Shown: positions 31,696 to 43,065, numbered from the stretch's first letter. The stretch is 64,000 nucleotides of DNA from Callorhinus ursinus (GCF_003265705.1 NW_020312827.1:23292896-23356895), one strand, 5' to 3'. Program-made: numbers and translations. Notes: generated by a model from the letters alone, not told the origin.

Positions 31696-31961
31696 TTTTA
31701 AGTCTCCTTCTATCTTCTAAAATCCCAGTCCAAACTCAGGCCTGGGAAAGCAGGCACAACTTAAAGTCAACCAAGGATCAAGGACACAGGAGAAAGGGCA
31801 GCTAGTGGCAAAGGGATAATTAACACCTTAAAGATAATCAGACCTAGTCAAAGAACCTACTCCCAAGCCTCACCTACAACTCCAAGTGAAAGTATGGCAA
31901 TTCCCCAACATGTGCTCTCTAGAACCACCCACATTTATTTATATGAGATAAATAAATAAAA

Positions 31962-32605
31962 GCACTATATTAGAAGATGTGGTATATATATGTAATAGAA
32001 TATTATGCAGCCATCAAAAGGAATGAAATCTTGCCGCTTACAATGACGTGGATGGAACTGGAGGGTATTATGCTGAGCGAAATAAGTCAATCAGAGAAAG
32101 ACATGTATCATATGACCTCACTAATATGAGGAATTCTTAATCTCAGGAAGCAAACTGAGGGTTGCTGGAGTGGTGGGGGGGTGAGAGGGATGGGGTGGCT
32201 GGGTGATAGACATTGGGGAGGGTATGTGCTATGGTGAGCGCTGTGAATTGTGCAAGACTGTTGAATCACAGATCTGTACCTCTGAAACAAATAATATATT
32301 ATATGTTTGAAAAAAAAAAAAGAGGAGAAGGTAGCAGGAAGGGAAAAATGAAGGGGGGGAATCGGAGTGGGAGACGAACCATGAGAGACTATGGACTCTG
32401 AGAAACAAACTGAGGGTTCTAGAGGGGAGGGGGGTGGGGGGATGGGTTAGCCTGGTGATGGGTATTAAAGAGGGCACGTTCTGCATGGAGCACTGGGTGT
32501 TATCGCAAACAATGAATCATGGAACACTACATCAAAAACTAATGATGTAATGTATGGTGATTAACATAACATTTAAAAAAATTTAAAAAATGGTCAATAG
32601 GAAAA
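31962..32605 (+). mobile_element. young carnivore L1, 5'-truncated 3' end
   Basis: Contains ATTATGCAGCCATCAAAAGG, GATGGAACTGGAGGGTATTA, TGACCTCACTAATATGAGGA, GACTATGGACTCTGAGAAAC, GAGCACTGGGTGTTATCGCA and GAACACTACATCAAAAACTA. This is the last ORF2 piece and 3' UTR of carnivore L1. The flanks repeat ATAAATAAATAAAA (31948-31961, 32606-32619), a possible low-complexity target-site duplication. The A tail is broken by T. A guanine-rich tract lies at 32423-32446, a usual feature of L1 3' UTRs. Confidence 0.93.
32423..32446 (+). repeat. L1 3' UTR G-rich tract
   Basis: Runs of GGGG, GGGGGG, GGGGGG and GGG with short gaps: quadruplex potential on the sense strand of the L1. Such a tract is known in L1 3' UTRs across mammals. 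Confidence 0.8.
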
Positions 32606-32619
32606 ATAAATAAATAAAA

Positions 32620-32745
32620 TGCAGATACTTGGGCCTTCACACCAAACCACTAAATCACTCTCTGGGAGAGGGGGCCCAGAAATCTGAATTTAACTTGCCT
32701 CTCCCGGTGAGTCTGAGGCACTCTGGATTTTGAAGTCCTTAGCTT
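32620..32745 (+). mobile_element. hAT-Charlie relic fragment (MER20/MER5 group)
   Basis: GCAGATACTTGGGCCTTCAC, ACCACTAAATCACTCTCTGG and GGGCCCAGAAATCTGAATTT fit the right two thirds of the element. The left part is not visible; the L1 insertion lies just before it. Confidence 0.6.
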
Positions 32746-33194
32746 CAAAGCACATTCTCCTGAGTCTAATTTGTGGAATCCCTTGTTAAAATGGAAAGTT
32801 GGAAGTCTTTTGTGAACCCAGGCAAAACCTTCAGAGTTGGGATTCTGATTACCTTAGCAATGCTCTCTCTAGACTCACACTCTTGCCCATTAGCCTCACC
32901 TGATTGCCTGCTCCTTCCCCACTGGTTCCCAGATTTACATTTCATGAAGCTGGAGACAGGGCTTTCAGTGGAGAGAGGCTTCAGTCTCTGAAATCATTTC
33001 TGTCATGATCCAGAGACCTCAGTAGACCCCAAGAGCCCCATGAAACACTTCCCCTTTATACTTAGCAAACTCAGTGGGGTGGGTGGGGAGGGGATTGAGC
33101 AGGCTATGGCTGCCTTCCTTTTGGCTACTGTAAACTGCTCTTGTTCTATTTTACTGATGAGTTGAGGCTTCTGAACTAACAACATTAATAATCA
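32746..33194. other. unassigned non-coding sequence
   Basis: No gene or named repeat. Confidence 0.4.
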
Positions 33195-33370
33195 ATAAAT
33201 AGAGCAACTAACCACCCACCAGGTACAAAGCACTAGAAGGAGAGAGTGATAGAAAGGGAGCCTGAAGTAGCTTTAGGACAAGTTCTTACCCTCAAGGTCT
33301 CCATGCTCTAGCCTGAGAAATAAGATATTGATATATGAATATATAACTAATGATAAAAAAGAGCTGACAA
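33195..33370 (-). mobile_element. L2 LINE 3' end, antisense
   Basis: CCACCAGGTACAAAGCACTA, GTTCTTACCCTCAAGGTCTC and CTAGCCTGAGAAATAAGATA match the reversed L2 3' UTR ('GCCAGGCACTG ... CCCTCAAGGAGCTTACAGTCTAG'). Confidence 0.65.
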
Positions 33371-34384
33371 AGTGCCTGAGGACTACAGACAAGGGTTGGA
33401 ACTTGAGGCTTTCCTATGAACGACTACAAGAGAGAAAAAATTTTTTAAATGCAACAGCCTTTTTCCCTCCCAAAGGAGCCATTGCCCACTACTTGGCATT
33501 GCCCAATTATTTTTATCATTTCAAGTGTAGACTTGAGATCGGAAGAGTGTTTTCTGAACCTCGAAGGGAATTTGAAGAAGTTGAGTTGTGTCAAATTAGG
33601 AACTCCACGGGGGGATGGTCTAGAAACAATCATCTCAAGGTGAGAGCGTGGAAGAACGTCTCCCTGGGTTGAGTAAGGGTTATCTGGGGGTCTGTGAGGG
33701 TGCCCACTGTCACCTCCCTCCTTTCCGGTTCCTTCATGGGAAGTGATTCTCTGGTTCAACCTCTCAGGCTTGCTCTGAGGACATAACATCAGTGAAAATG
33801 CCCATTGCTCTGTCTGGCCCCAGCATGTGCTTCAGCAAGTGTTCATGCAATCTGGATGTCCCCTTTAAAAAGGGATCTCTTCTACAACAGGAACCCTGGC
33901 TGTCCATCTCACTCCAACAGGGACAAAGAAACAGGACTCCCTAATTCCTATCTTTCCCCTTAGAGACCCTGAATTAATAAATGCTCCCTTTCTGCAGGCA
34001 GTGGTCTGTAAACTTCTTTAATCTCCCACCTTGTTCACTAGAAGTTTTTAAACACTTTCAAATAAATGTAAACTTATTTTATAAATTATAACCACACAGT
34101 AAGCATATTGCAACACACATGCAAACAGAAAAATATAAAGACAAAATCAAAGATAATTAGAGGTTCTAACATGTTCTTCCTAACATCCGGGTGGATCATC
34201 TTGTATCCTCCTTGGGGAGCAGGTCCTCCACTCCAAAGATACCTGAATCCAACCAGATATAAACCTCAGAAAGGCAGACAAAGTAGAAGTCAGCTATGGC
34301 CACAGGCTACACCAAAATCTACTCCAGGACACAGAGTTCTGTCAAAGGCAAGAAAATGTCACTAAAAAGAAGGGATTCTGGAAA
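33371..34384. other. unassigned non-coding sequence
   Basis: Two 114-aa frames on opposite strands (33328-33672, 33445-33789) shadow one another. No domain, no named repeat. Confidence 0.4.
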
Positions 34385-35392
34385 GTGTCTGGCTTTAATT
34401 GCCATCTGCATACTGATGACTCTCAAATTTATATCTCAAGTCTAACCTCCTCCCCCAAACTTCAACCTCAAACCCAACCACCTCCTTGACATCTCCCCTT
34501 AGGTGTCAAATCCGAATGTGGGCCTCTCAGACTTAACATGACTCAACTAGGCTCCAGCTCTTTCCCCCTGTGTTGCCTCCTCCTTCGGTCTCCCCATCAC
34601 GGTCAAGGGCAACACCCTCCTTCCTGCCGCTCGGGACAAATGCCTTGGAGAGTCATTGCTGGTCCCTCATCCAAACCAACAGAAAACCCTGTTGGCTTCC
34701 CCTTCCCACTAAACCCAGAAGATGCCCACTCTCATTCTCCCCACTGCTGCTACCCTGGCCCAAGCCACCCTCCCCTCTCACCTAGGAGCCTCCTAACAGG
34801 TCCCCTTGTTTCCCTCCTAGCACGGGCGGCCTATTTTCTCCCATGAAAATATAAGTGAGATTCTCTGCTCAAAACTTTCCACTGACTCCCCCCACTTCTC
34901 TCAGTGAAAGCCAAAGTCCTCACAATAGACTATGAGGTATGTACCCCCTCTACCTCCTGACCTATCTCCTATTTCTCTCCCTCAGAGAGGTTGATGACTT
35001 ACCTAGTCACACAGCTTCCCTCTTGTTTACTGTTTCAGGCATGTAGGCCTCCTGGCTATTCCTAAACATGCCAGGAAGGCTCTCACCTTTTCCAAATCAT
35101 TCCTTCCACTGGACCACTCTCCAACCAACTCCTGATCTGGATGTTCACCCCATCGTATCATTCAAACATCATAATCTCAGTGAGATCTCTCTAACCACCT
35201 TCTATAAAAATGTCCCATTCCTCACCCACACTCCTAATCCACCTTTTACTGATGCTTCATGCCTCCCCTCCCCCTTAGAATGTAAGACCCACAATGAGCA
35301 GGAATGTTTTTGTTGGTCTTATTCTATGACACATCCCTAATGCCTCGAATGGTGCCTGGAACACAGTAGGCACTCCCCAGCATGCTCCCCAA
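34385..35392 (+). mobile_element. L2 LINE, 1-kb 3' part of ORF2 plus 3' UTR
   Basis: The longest L2 relic: CATACTGATGACTCTCAAAT, GGAGAGTCATTGCTGGTCCC, AACAGAAAACCCTGTTGGCT, CACTGCTGCTACCCTGGCCC, AAAGCCAAAGTCCTCACAAT, ATTCCTAAACATGCCAGGAA, ATCTCAGTGAGATCTCTCTA, TAGAATGTAAGACCCACAAT and GCCTGGAACACAGTAGGCAC run in L2 order. Frames of 71-102 aa are decayed reverse transcriptase or shadows. A foreign MIR-like segment interrupts it at 34981-35016. Confidence 0.85.
34981..35016 (+). repeat. 36-bp MIR-like segment inside the L2, copy of 36246-36281
   Basis: CTCAGAGAGGTTGATGACTT begins a 36-base stretch that matches 36246-36281 at 35 of 36 positions. It sits between L2 segments that otherwise join smoothly (TCTCCTATTTCTCTCC before, CCCTCTTGTTTACTG after). 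Both copies share the same departures from the MIR consensus. Confidence 0.85.
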
Positions 35393-36117
35393 CAATGCAT
35401 CCCCCCCACAGCTAGCTGGACGACCAGCCTCCCTCTAGGAGTGCAAAACTTACCAGAGTCCAAGACCCTGCCAATCTAATGCCTAACAATCCAAGGGAAA
35501 ATAGTCCTGCTTTAGGTTTGGATGCTCTCCAGCAAACAACTAGATTAGCACTTGCAAATTTATCTAGGGACCAAACCAAGAAGCACAATCTCTGGAAAGG
35601 CCCGGCACAGTAAACTTACTAACGGAGTTGTGCACGATCTCACTGGCGCACAAGCCCTGGCATGGACACTGTAAGTTATTCTTACCTCTGAGTAAAGCAA
35701 TCCTGGAAGCCCTCCATGTCATAGCCAAGTCGGCTTTACAAGCAGGGAGACAAAGGCCACATTGAAGAAAAGGGTAAAAATGTTCAGAAATTTATACCTT
35801 GTGATATAGCAGGATGGGACTGGCCCTGGACAAAACTGACTCCCATACCAGCAAGTCAGGAAACAGAAATTTCACCATTAGAGATTCATTCCTTTAAGTC
35901 ACAGTAAGTTTGCAATCCTCTAGTGTTGCGCCTAAGAGATTATAGGTATTATGCTTGAGTTACATGATACTTAAAGCCTTTGTCAGCCAGCTCCATGGAA
36001 AGGGTATAGAACACAGCTCTGAGAAAATGTGGCAATGAACAGGAGCCTGAGGCAGAGAGGAAAAGTGATGAAGAAGGAAGGGAATGGAAGGGAAATTAAG
36101 AAAAAAGAAAAAAAAAA
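35393..36117. other. unassigned non-coding sequence
   Basis: No gene or named repeat. A short A-rich tract ends it at 36105-36118. Confidence 0.4.
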
Positions 36118-36350
36118 ACATTTATGGAGGGCGTACCTTGTGCCAGGTGTTCTGCTACCTGCTTTACATACACTAACTCATTTGCTTCTAAGACACAGTG
36201 GTGAGTTCCTCATTCTCAGCTCCTTTCTAGAAGAGGAATCTAAGGCTCAGAGAGGTTGATGACTTACTTAGTCACACAGCTGGTAAGGATGGAGTTAGGA
36301 TTCTGACTTCAGGTCAGCTTAACTCCAAAGTGCATGGTCATTTCTCAACA
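36118..36350 (-). mobile_element. MIR SINE relic, antisense, near full length
   Basis: AACATTTATGGAGGGCGTAC, GTGCCAGGTGTTCTGCTACC, TTTACATACACTAACTCATT, GGCTCAGAGAGGTTGATGAC, AGTCACACAGCTGGTAAGGA and CAAAGTGCATGGTCATTTC follow the reverse MIR. It is the likely source of the 36-bp segment at 34981. Confidence 0.9.
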
Positions 36351-37067
36351 TCGAACTGCAGAGTTAACCTTTAGCTGTTTCATGGTTTTCCTTTGATGCA
36401 GCCTGGCTGGTAATAATTCAGGGGTCCTTGTTTTAAGGTAGCCTGTAGTAATGTGATGGATGGGCAGCAGAGTGAAATTCTGGATCTCAAGATAACATTA
36501 TCATCATGTGGTGTAATCAAGCTCTCGAGTTCAGATACATCAGACAGTAAGAGCTCATCTTCAGCACACTCTCCAGCCTCCAGCTTGCCCATCATCACCC
36601 TTCAGGTGCCTTCCACTCCGCAGCGATTTCCCTTGAAGTGAACAGCACCTCCTCCTCTGCCCCCAAATCCTGGAACTCGGTGCTACCTGGCCCAGGAAGT
36701 ATCCTTTGAGCACAATTTTCTGGACTGCATTCAACTTTACTTGGTCCTTTCTGAGAATGAAGCTTCTTCAAAGATGGCAAACACTCTGCCTTCATGGAGC
36801 TGAGATTGGGGCTACCACATATAACTTGCTCTTTCTACCCCTACGATGCTTTGCATCTTGGGATCTGAGAACATTTTCAAATTTGTCTTTTTGTCTTGTG
36901 TCTCTTTCTTCCATCCCATTATACATGTTTTAAACACTAACAAGGTCAAACTTTTGTTTTTGTTTTTGTTTTTTGAGAACAGTACTTTCAAAGACGGTAC
37001 TCAGTAACTGAACTGGGAGATAAGTAAGGGCATGATGGGGAAAGGAGGCTGATCATCCAGGGTGTTT
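36351..37067. other. unassigned non-coding sequence
   Basis: A GTTTTT simple repeat at 36950-36973. A Ser-rich 62-aa frame (36453-36641) has no domain. Confidence 0.4.
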
Positions 37068-37269
37068 GTTTGTTTGTTTTTAAGAATTTATTTATTTATT
37101 TGACAGAGAGAGACACAGCGAGAGAGGGAACACAAGCAGGGGGAGTGGGAGAGGGAGAAGCAGGCTTCCTGCCAAGCAGGGAGCCCGATGCAGGGCTCTG
37201 TCCCAGGACCCCGGGATCATGACCTGAGCTGAAGGCAGACACTTAACAACTGAGCCACCCAGGCGCCCC
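37068..37269 (-). mobile_element. carnivore SINE, antisense
   Basis: TTTGTTTGTTTTTAAGAATTT, GA tract, GCAGGGAGCCCGATGCAGGG and GAGCCACCCAGGCGCCCC. The perfect 14-bp target-site duplication is CATCCAGGGTGTTT (37054-37067 and 37270-37283). Young. Confidence 0.96.
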
Positions 37270-37283
37270 CATCCAGGGTGTTT

Positions 37284-38718
37284 AAATCACAAATCCAGCC
37301 AGAGGTTTCCAAACTTTAGTGAAGGTTTAAGATTTAATCATCCTCATTTCAAGTCTACAGTATCCATTCTCAAAGTCAACTTACACATTTTGGTGACCTT
37401 TCTCAAACTGGGCTTTATAAATCCTTGTGGTTACTCTTTGACATTATAGGCTCGTGACAAGCCAAATACCCTGCATAAAATATAAGAGCCAGAGCCCTGA
37501 CCTGTTAGAATTTGCATGCTCAAACACAAAAGCAAACAGATGCTGGCTCCAATATTTAAAATATTTGAGAACATAAAACTGAGGAATGTTAGGAAATTTA
37601 CCAATACCTTTTATTTAATAAGAGGAAATGGGTATGTACTTAGTGAGGAAGAAAGAACTGCTAGCAAATTTGTACATGTTATCATTCCATTTGCAAAGAT
37701 ATTAATTAGAATACTAACATCTGTATTAAGTACATATTTAAAAATCTAATTGTGAAGACTTTAATAATTAGTTAATATAAAGACTTAAAGCCTTGATTCT
37801 AGGTATCAGTCCATTAAAATGTAGGTGACCTTTGCTCCGTCCTATGAAGTGCAACAGATGTGACAAATTAAAAACAAAACAGAGATATATCATTACCTAA
37901 TGATGGTTTTCCTCACACAGAATAGCAGATACAGTATTCTGTGGAAAAGACAGAGATTTGAAAAGTAAAAATCTGAGTTTTCGACCATCCCTGAGACTAA
38001 TGTAGTATGATAGAGAAAATTTTGTTCACCTTACATTGTCTGAGAGATTGAAATTTGTTTGGGGAAGGGGTTGGAGAAGAGTTTACCAAGGCCACTGGAA
38101 ATTGGGTGGGTTCATTCTATGTGAAACAAGAGGGAGAATCTTCTCAGTGTTTTGGGGAAGGAAGGATCAGAAAGAGAGAACAGAAAGGAGGATGGGAGTG
38201 GGAATCTAGAGTCAAATTCTCATAAGGTGTGATACTAGGACTATCACACAGGACTGTCCTATAGCTATGATGCTAAAAGTACAGAGACCAGCATACTTTA
38301 TAAAGAAATCAAATTCTGCAATTTGATTTCATCAATATGGGGCTTTCCATTGCATATGGTGGACAGCACATCAAGTGTAGCCCAATGAGCATTGAGTGCT
38401 TTGATGCTCATAACAACAATAATAACCAACACATGCATATTCAGAGCAAGGCTGATGAAATCTTACAATCAGTGTTCCTTCTGGTGAGGTCTCTGCAAGT
38501 CTTATTTCCAACAACCTCGAATTCCAAAATATTATGAGAAAAATGAGCTCCCTATTCTCTTCCTTCCTTCTATTTTGCCAACCAAGAGACATTTAAAACA
38601 GAGTAGATAGAAAACACTCACAGAATTCTAGGTGCCTCTCCCAGCTTCCCTAAAGAACCTGAAGGACGGAAGTAGGTAGATCTTCTGTTTGGATAATTCT
38701 CATTCATTCCCACTGGCT
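37284..38718. other. unassigned AT-rich non-coding sequence
   Basis: No gene or named repeat across 1.4 kb. AT-rich near 37500-37800. Confidence 0.4.
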
Positions 38719-38719
38719 C

Positions 38720-38740
38720 TCCCCCCTCCCCCACCCCCGC
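38720..38740 (-). repeat. C-rich run, quadruplex potential on the minus strand
   Basis: Runs of six, five and five C with short gaps, preceded by shorter C runs. The minus strand has three long G runs and could form a quadruplex; the plus strand could form an i-motif. It borders candidate element D. Confidence 0.7.
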
Positions 38741-38744
38741 TTCT

Positions 38745-39260
38745 TTTTGGCCTAATGCACAAAACTGTCAGTAGGATAAAAGTCATTTGGCGGTGACTGC
38801 AAGAAACAACTGTGCATTTTATAACAGTCCATTAGCGCAAAGCTCTTAATGAAAACGAAAGCCGTTAATGAAGCCAAAAGGCAGTGGAAGCTTCCATTCT
38901 GGAGAGGGCAATTAGATAGGAGCGGGAGGGAGAAAAATAAATACAAATCCAAAACAAGGTACTCTGTGATCAAGCAGTGCACATGATGTAATCATGACAA
39001 ATCGGCCAATTTATTGCCTACTTTTTTAAAGAGACATATACAAACACTGAAAATTCATCATCCTGGCACCCACCCCCCTCTGCCAGACTCCATGTCGCCA
39101 AATGATTCAACCTCAAAATTTTGGAACCGTTGATACTTTCAAAATATAAACAGCAAGTGGGATTTTAACTCCAAGAAGAGCTCCCTGCAGAGTGCCATGA
39201 TTTAGAGCAAAGTGAGTCACGAAAGTGAACTTTGTAATTACTATATTATTTTTATAACTC
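38745..39260. promoter_or_regulatory. candidate conserved non-coding element D
   Basis: Repeat-free block with two copies of TTAATGAA (38846-38853 and 38865-38872, 19 bp apart), CCATTAGCGC, GGGCAATTAGATAGG, TGATGTAATCATGAC and a CCAATTTATTGCC stretch. The motif spacing and composition look like homeodomain-bound enhancer DNA. Conservation is inferred from appearance only. Confidence 0.45.
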
Positions 39261-40309
39261 CTCTGAATCAGAAGCTCTCTTTATTTTAACATGCTATAGA
39301 CAAAGGCAAAGATTACAGGAGAATAGGTCCCCACCAAACATACTATTTCTGAGTAGGGTATTTCCTGTGAAAAGACAAGTTTGTAGAAACCGTTCTGGGA
39401 TGAGCACAAAACGATCTCTGGTTTTCCATGCTGTGACCAGGGCCATGTGGTAGAATCCTTTCTCCACTCCAACTACCAGCTGCACTTCCTCTGTAGCCTA
39501 AGTTTAGAGTTATAAGAGAGTACCTTGCCTCACAGACATGTCAGCTCCTCAACCAGACACCATCTTATGTGCCGATAAAGAAGTATGTGGTCTCAAAGCC
39601 CTTCCGCTTTGCCCAGAGAGAATCATACACTTCCTGCTAGTGGTATCTCCATCCCAGTGCTTACTTCTAATTACACTGGATTAAAATTATGTATCTTGAA
39701 AATTCTTGATATGAAGGTCCATCTCTGTATGCCTGGTATTTAGGACACTGAAAGTTTAACCGATGCTTCAGAATGTATGCATCATTTCTATACCTAGCCC
39801 ATTAATGTGACTGGGCTGAGCACAAATATTTGTGGAATGAATGACTAAACAAATGAATGATCAAATATAGCTGGAAAGCTGTCCCCACACTTGCATTAGC
39901 TTTTTTTTTCAATTCCCCAGAGCCAAGCTCATTTAATTTTTTATTTCTATTACGTGGAATAATTACATCAATCAAATTCTATTACATCAAATAGCTGAAT
40001 ATGATGCTGTAGTTAATGATGATCGATGCGACTAAAGCCTTCTACCCCAGGGAACATGAATCAAAGCTCTCCTTCCTTATGAGTTACCATCTGGGCACTT
40101 GGGTAAGTGCTGGAAAACCAAAGGGACCTCACCCTGAGAAAGCGCTTCAGTGGAAGAATCATCGTCTATTATGTGACTAGTCAAGAAAGTCTCATGAGGA
40201 CTCTCTTCTAGATTTCCCAGGAGCCCTTACCCACCCATCCCATGCAGTGGCTTTGCAATGTGTGAGCTAGGCTAGGCTGAACTAGGTTTCCTAGAGTTCC
40301 CCTTCTCGT
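39261..40309. other. unassigned non-coding sequence
   Basis: Two overlapping 63-aa minus frames at 39281-39485 have no domain. A weak L2-like end (GGGCTGAGCACAAATATTTG) lies near 39815-39860. T run at 39901-39909. Confidence 0.4.
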
Positions 40310-40550
40310 ATGTTTCCACTCAGCGTGGGCATCAGTGGAAACTCCTGGGAGACTTGCAGGGTGGAAGAAAAGCAGAAGCCATCCTGCAGCCCATGTACCT
40401 GGTGCTGATCTGCCAACTCACCTCACTGGTGTGAAGCAATGCTGGACCTGCGATAGGCCAAATCCTTTTAACAAATCCATATATTATATAATCTCCATCT
40501 CCTAGTTGTTCTGCTTCTTTGGTTGAACTCTGACTAATACACCCTGCTTC
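40310..40550 (+). mobile_element. probable LTR-like relic
   Basis: AGTGGAAACTCCTGGGAGAC, TTGCAGGGTGGAAGAAAAGC and the terminal TCTGCTTCTTTGGTTGAACT followed by CTGACTAATACA recall a family of mammalian solo LTRs. Family not named. Confidence 0.45.
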
Positions 40551-40584
40551 CTCTCTGGTATCATCCCCCACCGCCCTCCTCTCA

Positions 40585-40850
40585 CTCATTTGGCTCCAAC
40601 CTTACTGGCATCCTCAACATTCTCCAAGCACACCAACATATGCCCATTCTACAGATAAGATTTGGTAACTTGCCCAAGGCAACACAGCTAGTAAGTAAAT
40701 CCATGTCCTTCATGTCTACACATACTGCCCATCTCCTCTACTAGAACAAACACAGGATGATAATCATCTTTGTGTGCCCCCCACACCTAGAATAGATCAT
40801 GACACAGAGTAGGTAGATGCTAAATAATTATTTGCTGAATTAAATGTGTA
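40585..40850 (+). mobile_element. L2 relic pieces flanking an antisense MIR fragment
   Basis: GGCTCCAACCTTACTGGCAT...TTCTCCAAGCACACCAACAT (40585-40640) and CACACCTAGAATAGATCATG...GAATTAAATG (40780-40850) look like L2. Between them, TTGCCCAAGGCAACACAGCT with GTAAGTAAATCC (40640-40720) is antisense MIR. Confidence 0.6.
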
Positions 40851-41387
40851 GCTTTAAAGCAGTTTCCCCTCCATCCACATTCACCTTTGGGTGCCTTGCC
40901 TCATCCCACTCTCTCTTGGGTGTCCTAGTTACCGTCTCTTGCCCTGTGCTCACACACGTGCACCTGCCTGATGCATGGTCTTTTGTTCTTTTATTCCTTC
41001 TTATCAATTACTTCCTCTAGCTTGTCAATCATTTGGATGACGCCCTCACAGCACCCTTCAATCTGTCACCTTTCTGGTCCCTGAAGAATCCAAAAGTGAA
41101 TATGTTATTCTAGCTAGAGTTCTGGAAAACAAGACCAACTCTTCTTTTCAGTTCCCTCTTTCCACAGAGAGGAGCCTCACATTTATTGAGTCTGTGAAGT
41201 GGAACCTTTCTAAGACTTACTATTCTCCTCTCAGCATATATGTCAAGGCAGGCAGTAGCCAAGAAGAATCCTGAGTGGAAAAAAAGCATTGAGACCGAGT
41301 CAATGTAGATATGAGAAATGGCCACAGAAACCCTTTAGCATCTCCACCGCAATACTTTCCCTGATAACACAATTTTGATCAGGCCAC
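40851..41387. other. unassigned non-coding sequence
   Basis: No gene or named repeat. CT-rich in the first half. Confidence 0.4.
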
Positions 41388-41965
41388 TCCTGCTATGGAC
41401 TGAATGTCTGCGACAACCCCAGAATCATACATTAAAGCCTTAACCCCCAGTGTGAGTGCATTTGGAGGTGGGGTCTTTGAGAGGTAAAAAGATCATGAGA
41501 GTGGAACATTCATGGTGGGATTAGTGCCCTTCTAAGAGACAAGAGATGTGATCTCTCTCTCTCTACCATGTGAGCACGCAGCAAGAAGGCAGCCATGTAC
41601 AAGTGAGGAAGCAAGTACTCACCAGGAACTGAATTGAACTGTACCTTCATCTTGGACTTCCTAGCATCCAGATTGTAAGAAATATATTCCTATTGTTTAA
41701 GCCATCTAATCTATGGTATTTTTTTTTAAGATTTTTATTTATTTATTTGACAGAGAGACACAGCGAGAGAGGGAACACAAGCAGGGGGAGTGGGGGAGGG
41801 AGAAACAGGCTTCCTGCAGAGCAGGGAGCCCAATGTGGGGCTCGATCCCAGGACCCTGGGATCATGACCTGAGCTGAAGGCAGACGCTTAACGACTAAGC
41901 CACCCAGGCACCCCTATTCTATGGTATTTGATGATAGCAGCCCAAGTTGACCAAGATACTTCCCC
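41388..41965 (+). mobile_element. MST/MLT1-type MaLR LTR, SINE-interrupted
   Basis: TGCTATGGACTGAATGTCTG, CTTAACCCCCAGTGTGAGTG, TTTGGAGGTGGGGTCTTTGA, GGGATTAGTGCCCTTCTAAG, CATGTGAGCACGCAGCAAGA, GGACTTCCTAGCATCCAGAT, TTAAGCCATCTAATCTATGG and the end TGATAGCAGCCCAAGTTGAC. Full-length LTR with order as in ERVL-MaLR. A SINE at 41721-41914 cuts it near the 3' end. It is a solo LTR; there is no internal sequence. Confidence 0.85.
41721..41914 (-). mobile_element. carnivore SINE, antisense, inside the MaLR LTR
   Basis: TTTTTTTAAGATTTTTATTT, GA tract, CAGGGAGCCCAATGTGGGGC and AGCCACCCAGGCACCCC. The target-site copies are TAATCTATGGTATT (41707-41720) and TATTCTATGGTATT (41915-41928), one mismatch. 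The duplicated site is LTR sequence. Confidence 0.95.
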
Positions 41966-42339
41966 CTGAAAAATGTTGGATGGCTTCCTAAGGTTGGTTC
42001 CCATGAGCTCAATAGAACTACTCAGTTCTTGCAGATGTGTATTTGGACTCCCATGCAGCACTCCCACAGTATTAATGATCCCATAGGTGGGCTGACCAAC
42101 CATCCTGGTTTATCCAGGACTAAGGGGAGTTCCTGGGATGCAGGAGTTTTTGTGCTAAGAGTGTATGAGCCAATCAACTCACCCATGGGTGGCACTGCTG
42201 GAGAGAGTAGGTCTGTAGGGTGTTATGTGCTAGGAGATATGCTCCAAAGTTGACAACTTGAATAACATGAAGCCCAACTCATTTGGTATTTTTGTAGAGA
42301 TTCATAAACTTTTTGATCTAGAAAGACCTCAGGTTTAGC
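41966..42339. other. unassigned non-coding sequence
   Basis: No gene or named repeat. Confidence 0.4.
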
Positions 42340-42470
42340 CCTAGATGTTTGTAGATGTGAAAACAGGAGCAAAGAGGCAAAATGACTCCTTCAAAGTCAT
42401 CTATAACAGAGCAGAGCTTGGGAAAGTATCTGGATCCCCTGACCTTCTGCTCTTTTCACTCTGTCAGTAG
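42340..42470 (-). mobile_element. MIR SINE fragment, antisense
   Basis: GTGAAAACAGGAGCAAAGAG, AAAATGACTCCTTCAAAGTC and CCTGACCTTCTGCTCTTTTC fit the reverse MIR. Confidence 0.6.
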
Positions 42471-42619
42471 TTTTCAGACTGTGTTCTCTGGATGTGTCTT
42501 CCCCTAATTTAACCAGAAAGGACATTATATATTTTAAGTTGGTATATTCCACTACAGGTATAAACCATGCACACAGGGCAATAACCCTGCTGCTGTTGAA
42601 AAATAATGATGATAATAAT

Positions 42620-42765
42620 AAGTAATATTTATCAAACACTTACTATATACCAGGCATAATGTCCACCCATTTCATTTATCTAATCCATATAAAACCCCTC
42701 ATGTAAGTACTGTTATTTTCCCATTTTACAGATTAAATGAGAGAGTCAGGATACAAATGTGCAAA
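42620..42765 (-). mobile_element. MIR SINE fragment, antisense
   Basis: AATATTTATCAAACACTTAC, ATATACCAGGCATAATGTCC, TTATTTTCCCATTTTACAGA and TTAAATGAGAGAGTCAGGAT in reverse MIR order. Confidence 0.8.
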
Positions 42766-42904
42766 ATATGTCACAAGAGCCCCTGCTCTCAATTAGGTCA
42801 AGGACACTCTGAAAGTCAGAGTAGTTCTGCCTCTAAGACTATCACATTAAAGAGGAAGGAAGGGACTCAATCTGACAGGACCATGGATGTTAAAATACCT
42901 ACCA

Positions 42905-43065
42905 TGGCTCAGGTGTCTTCCCCCTGCCCAAAACATACCTCCTGGCCATTCTTCTACATTCAGCTCAAATCGTGGAAGGATAAATTCTTGCACAGTCCAG
43001 AACCTCCCTCTCTCGTTCTTGTTCTGATGCTACTAGACATATACATATTTTTAATGTCTGCAGAT
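42905..43065 (+). mobile_element. L2 LINE fragment
   Basis: CTTCCCCCTGCCCAAAACAT, CTCCTGGCCATTCTTCTACA and TTCAGCTCAAATCGTGGAAG match the L2 stretch 'CTGGAACGCTCTTCCCC ... CATTCAGGTCTCAGCTCAAATG'. The 173-aa frame at 42757-43278 runs across it and is not a gene. Confidence 0.6.
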
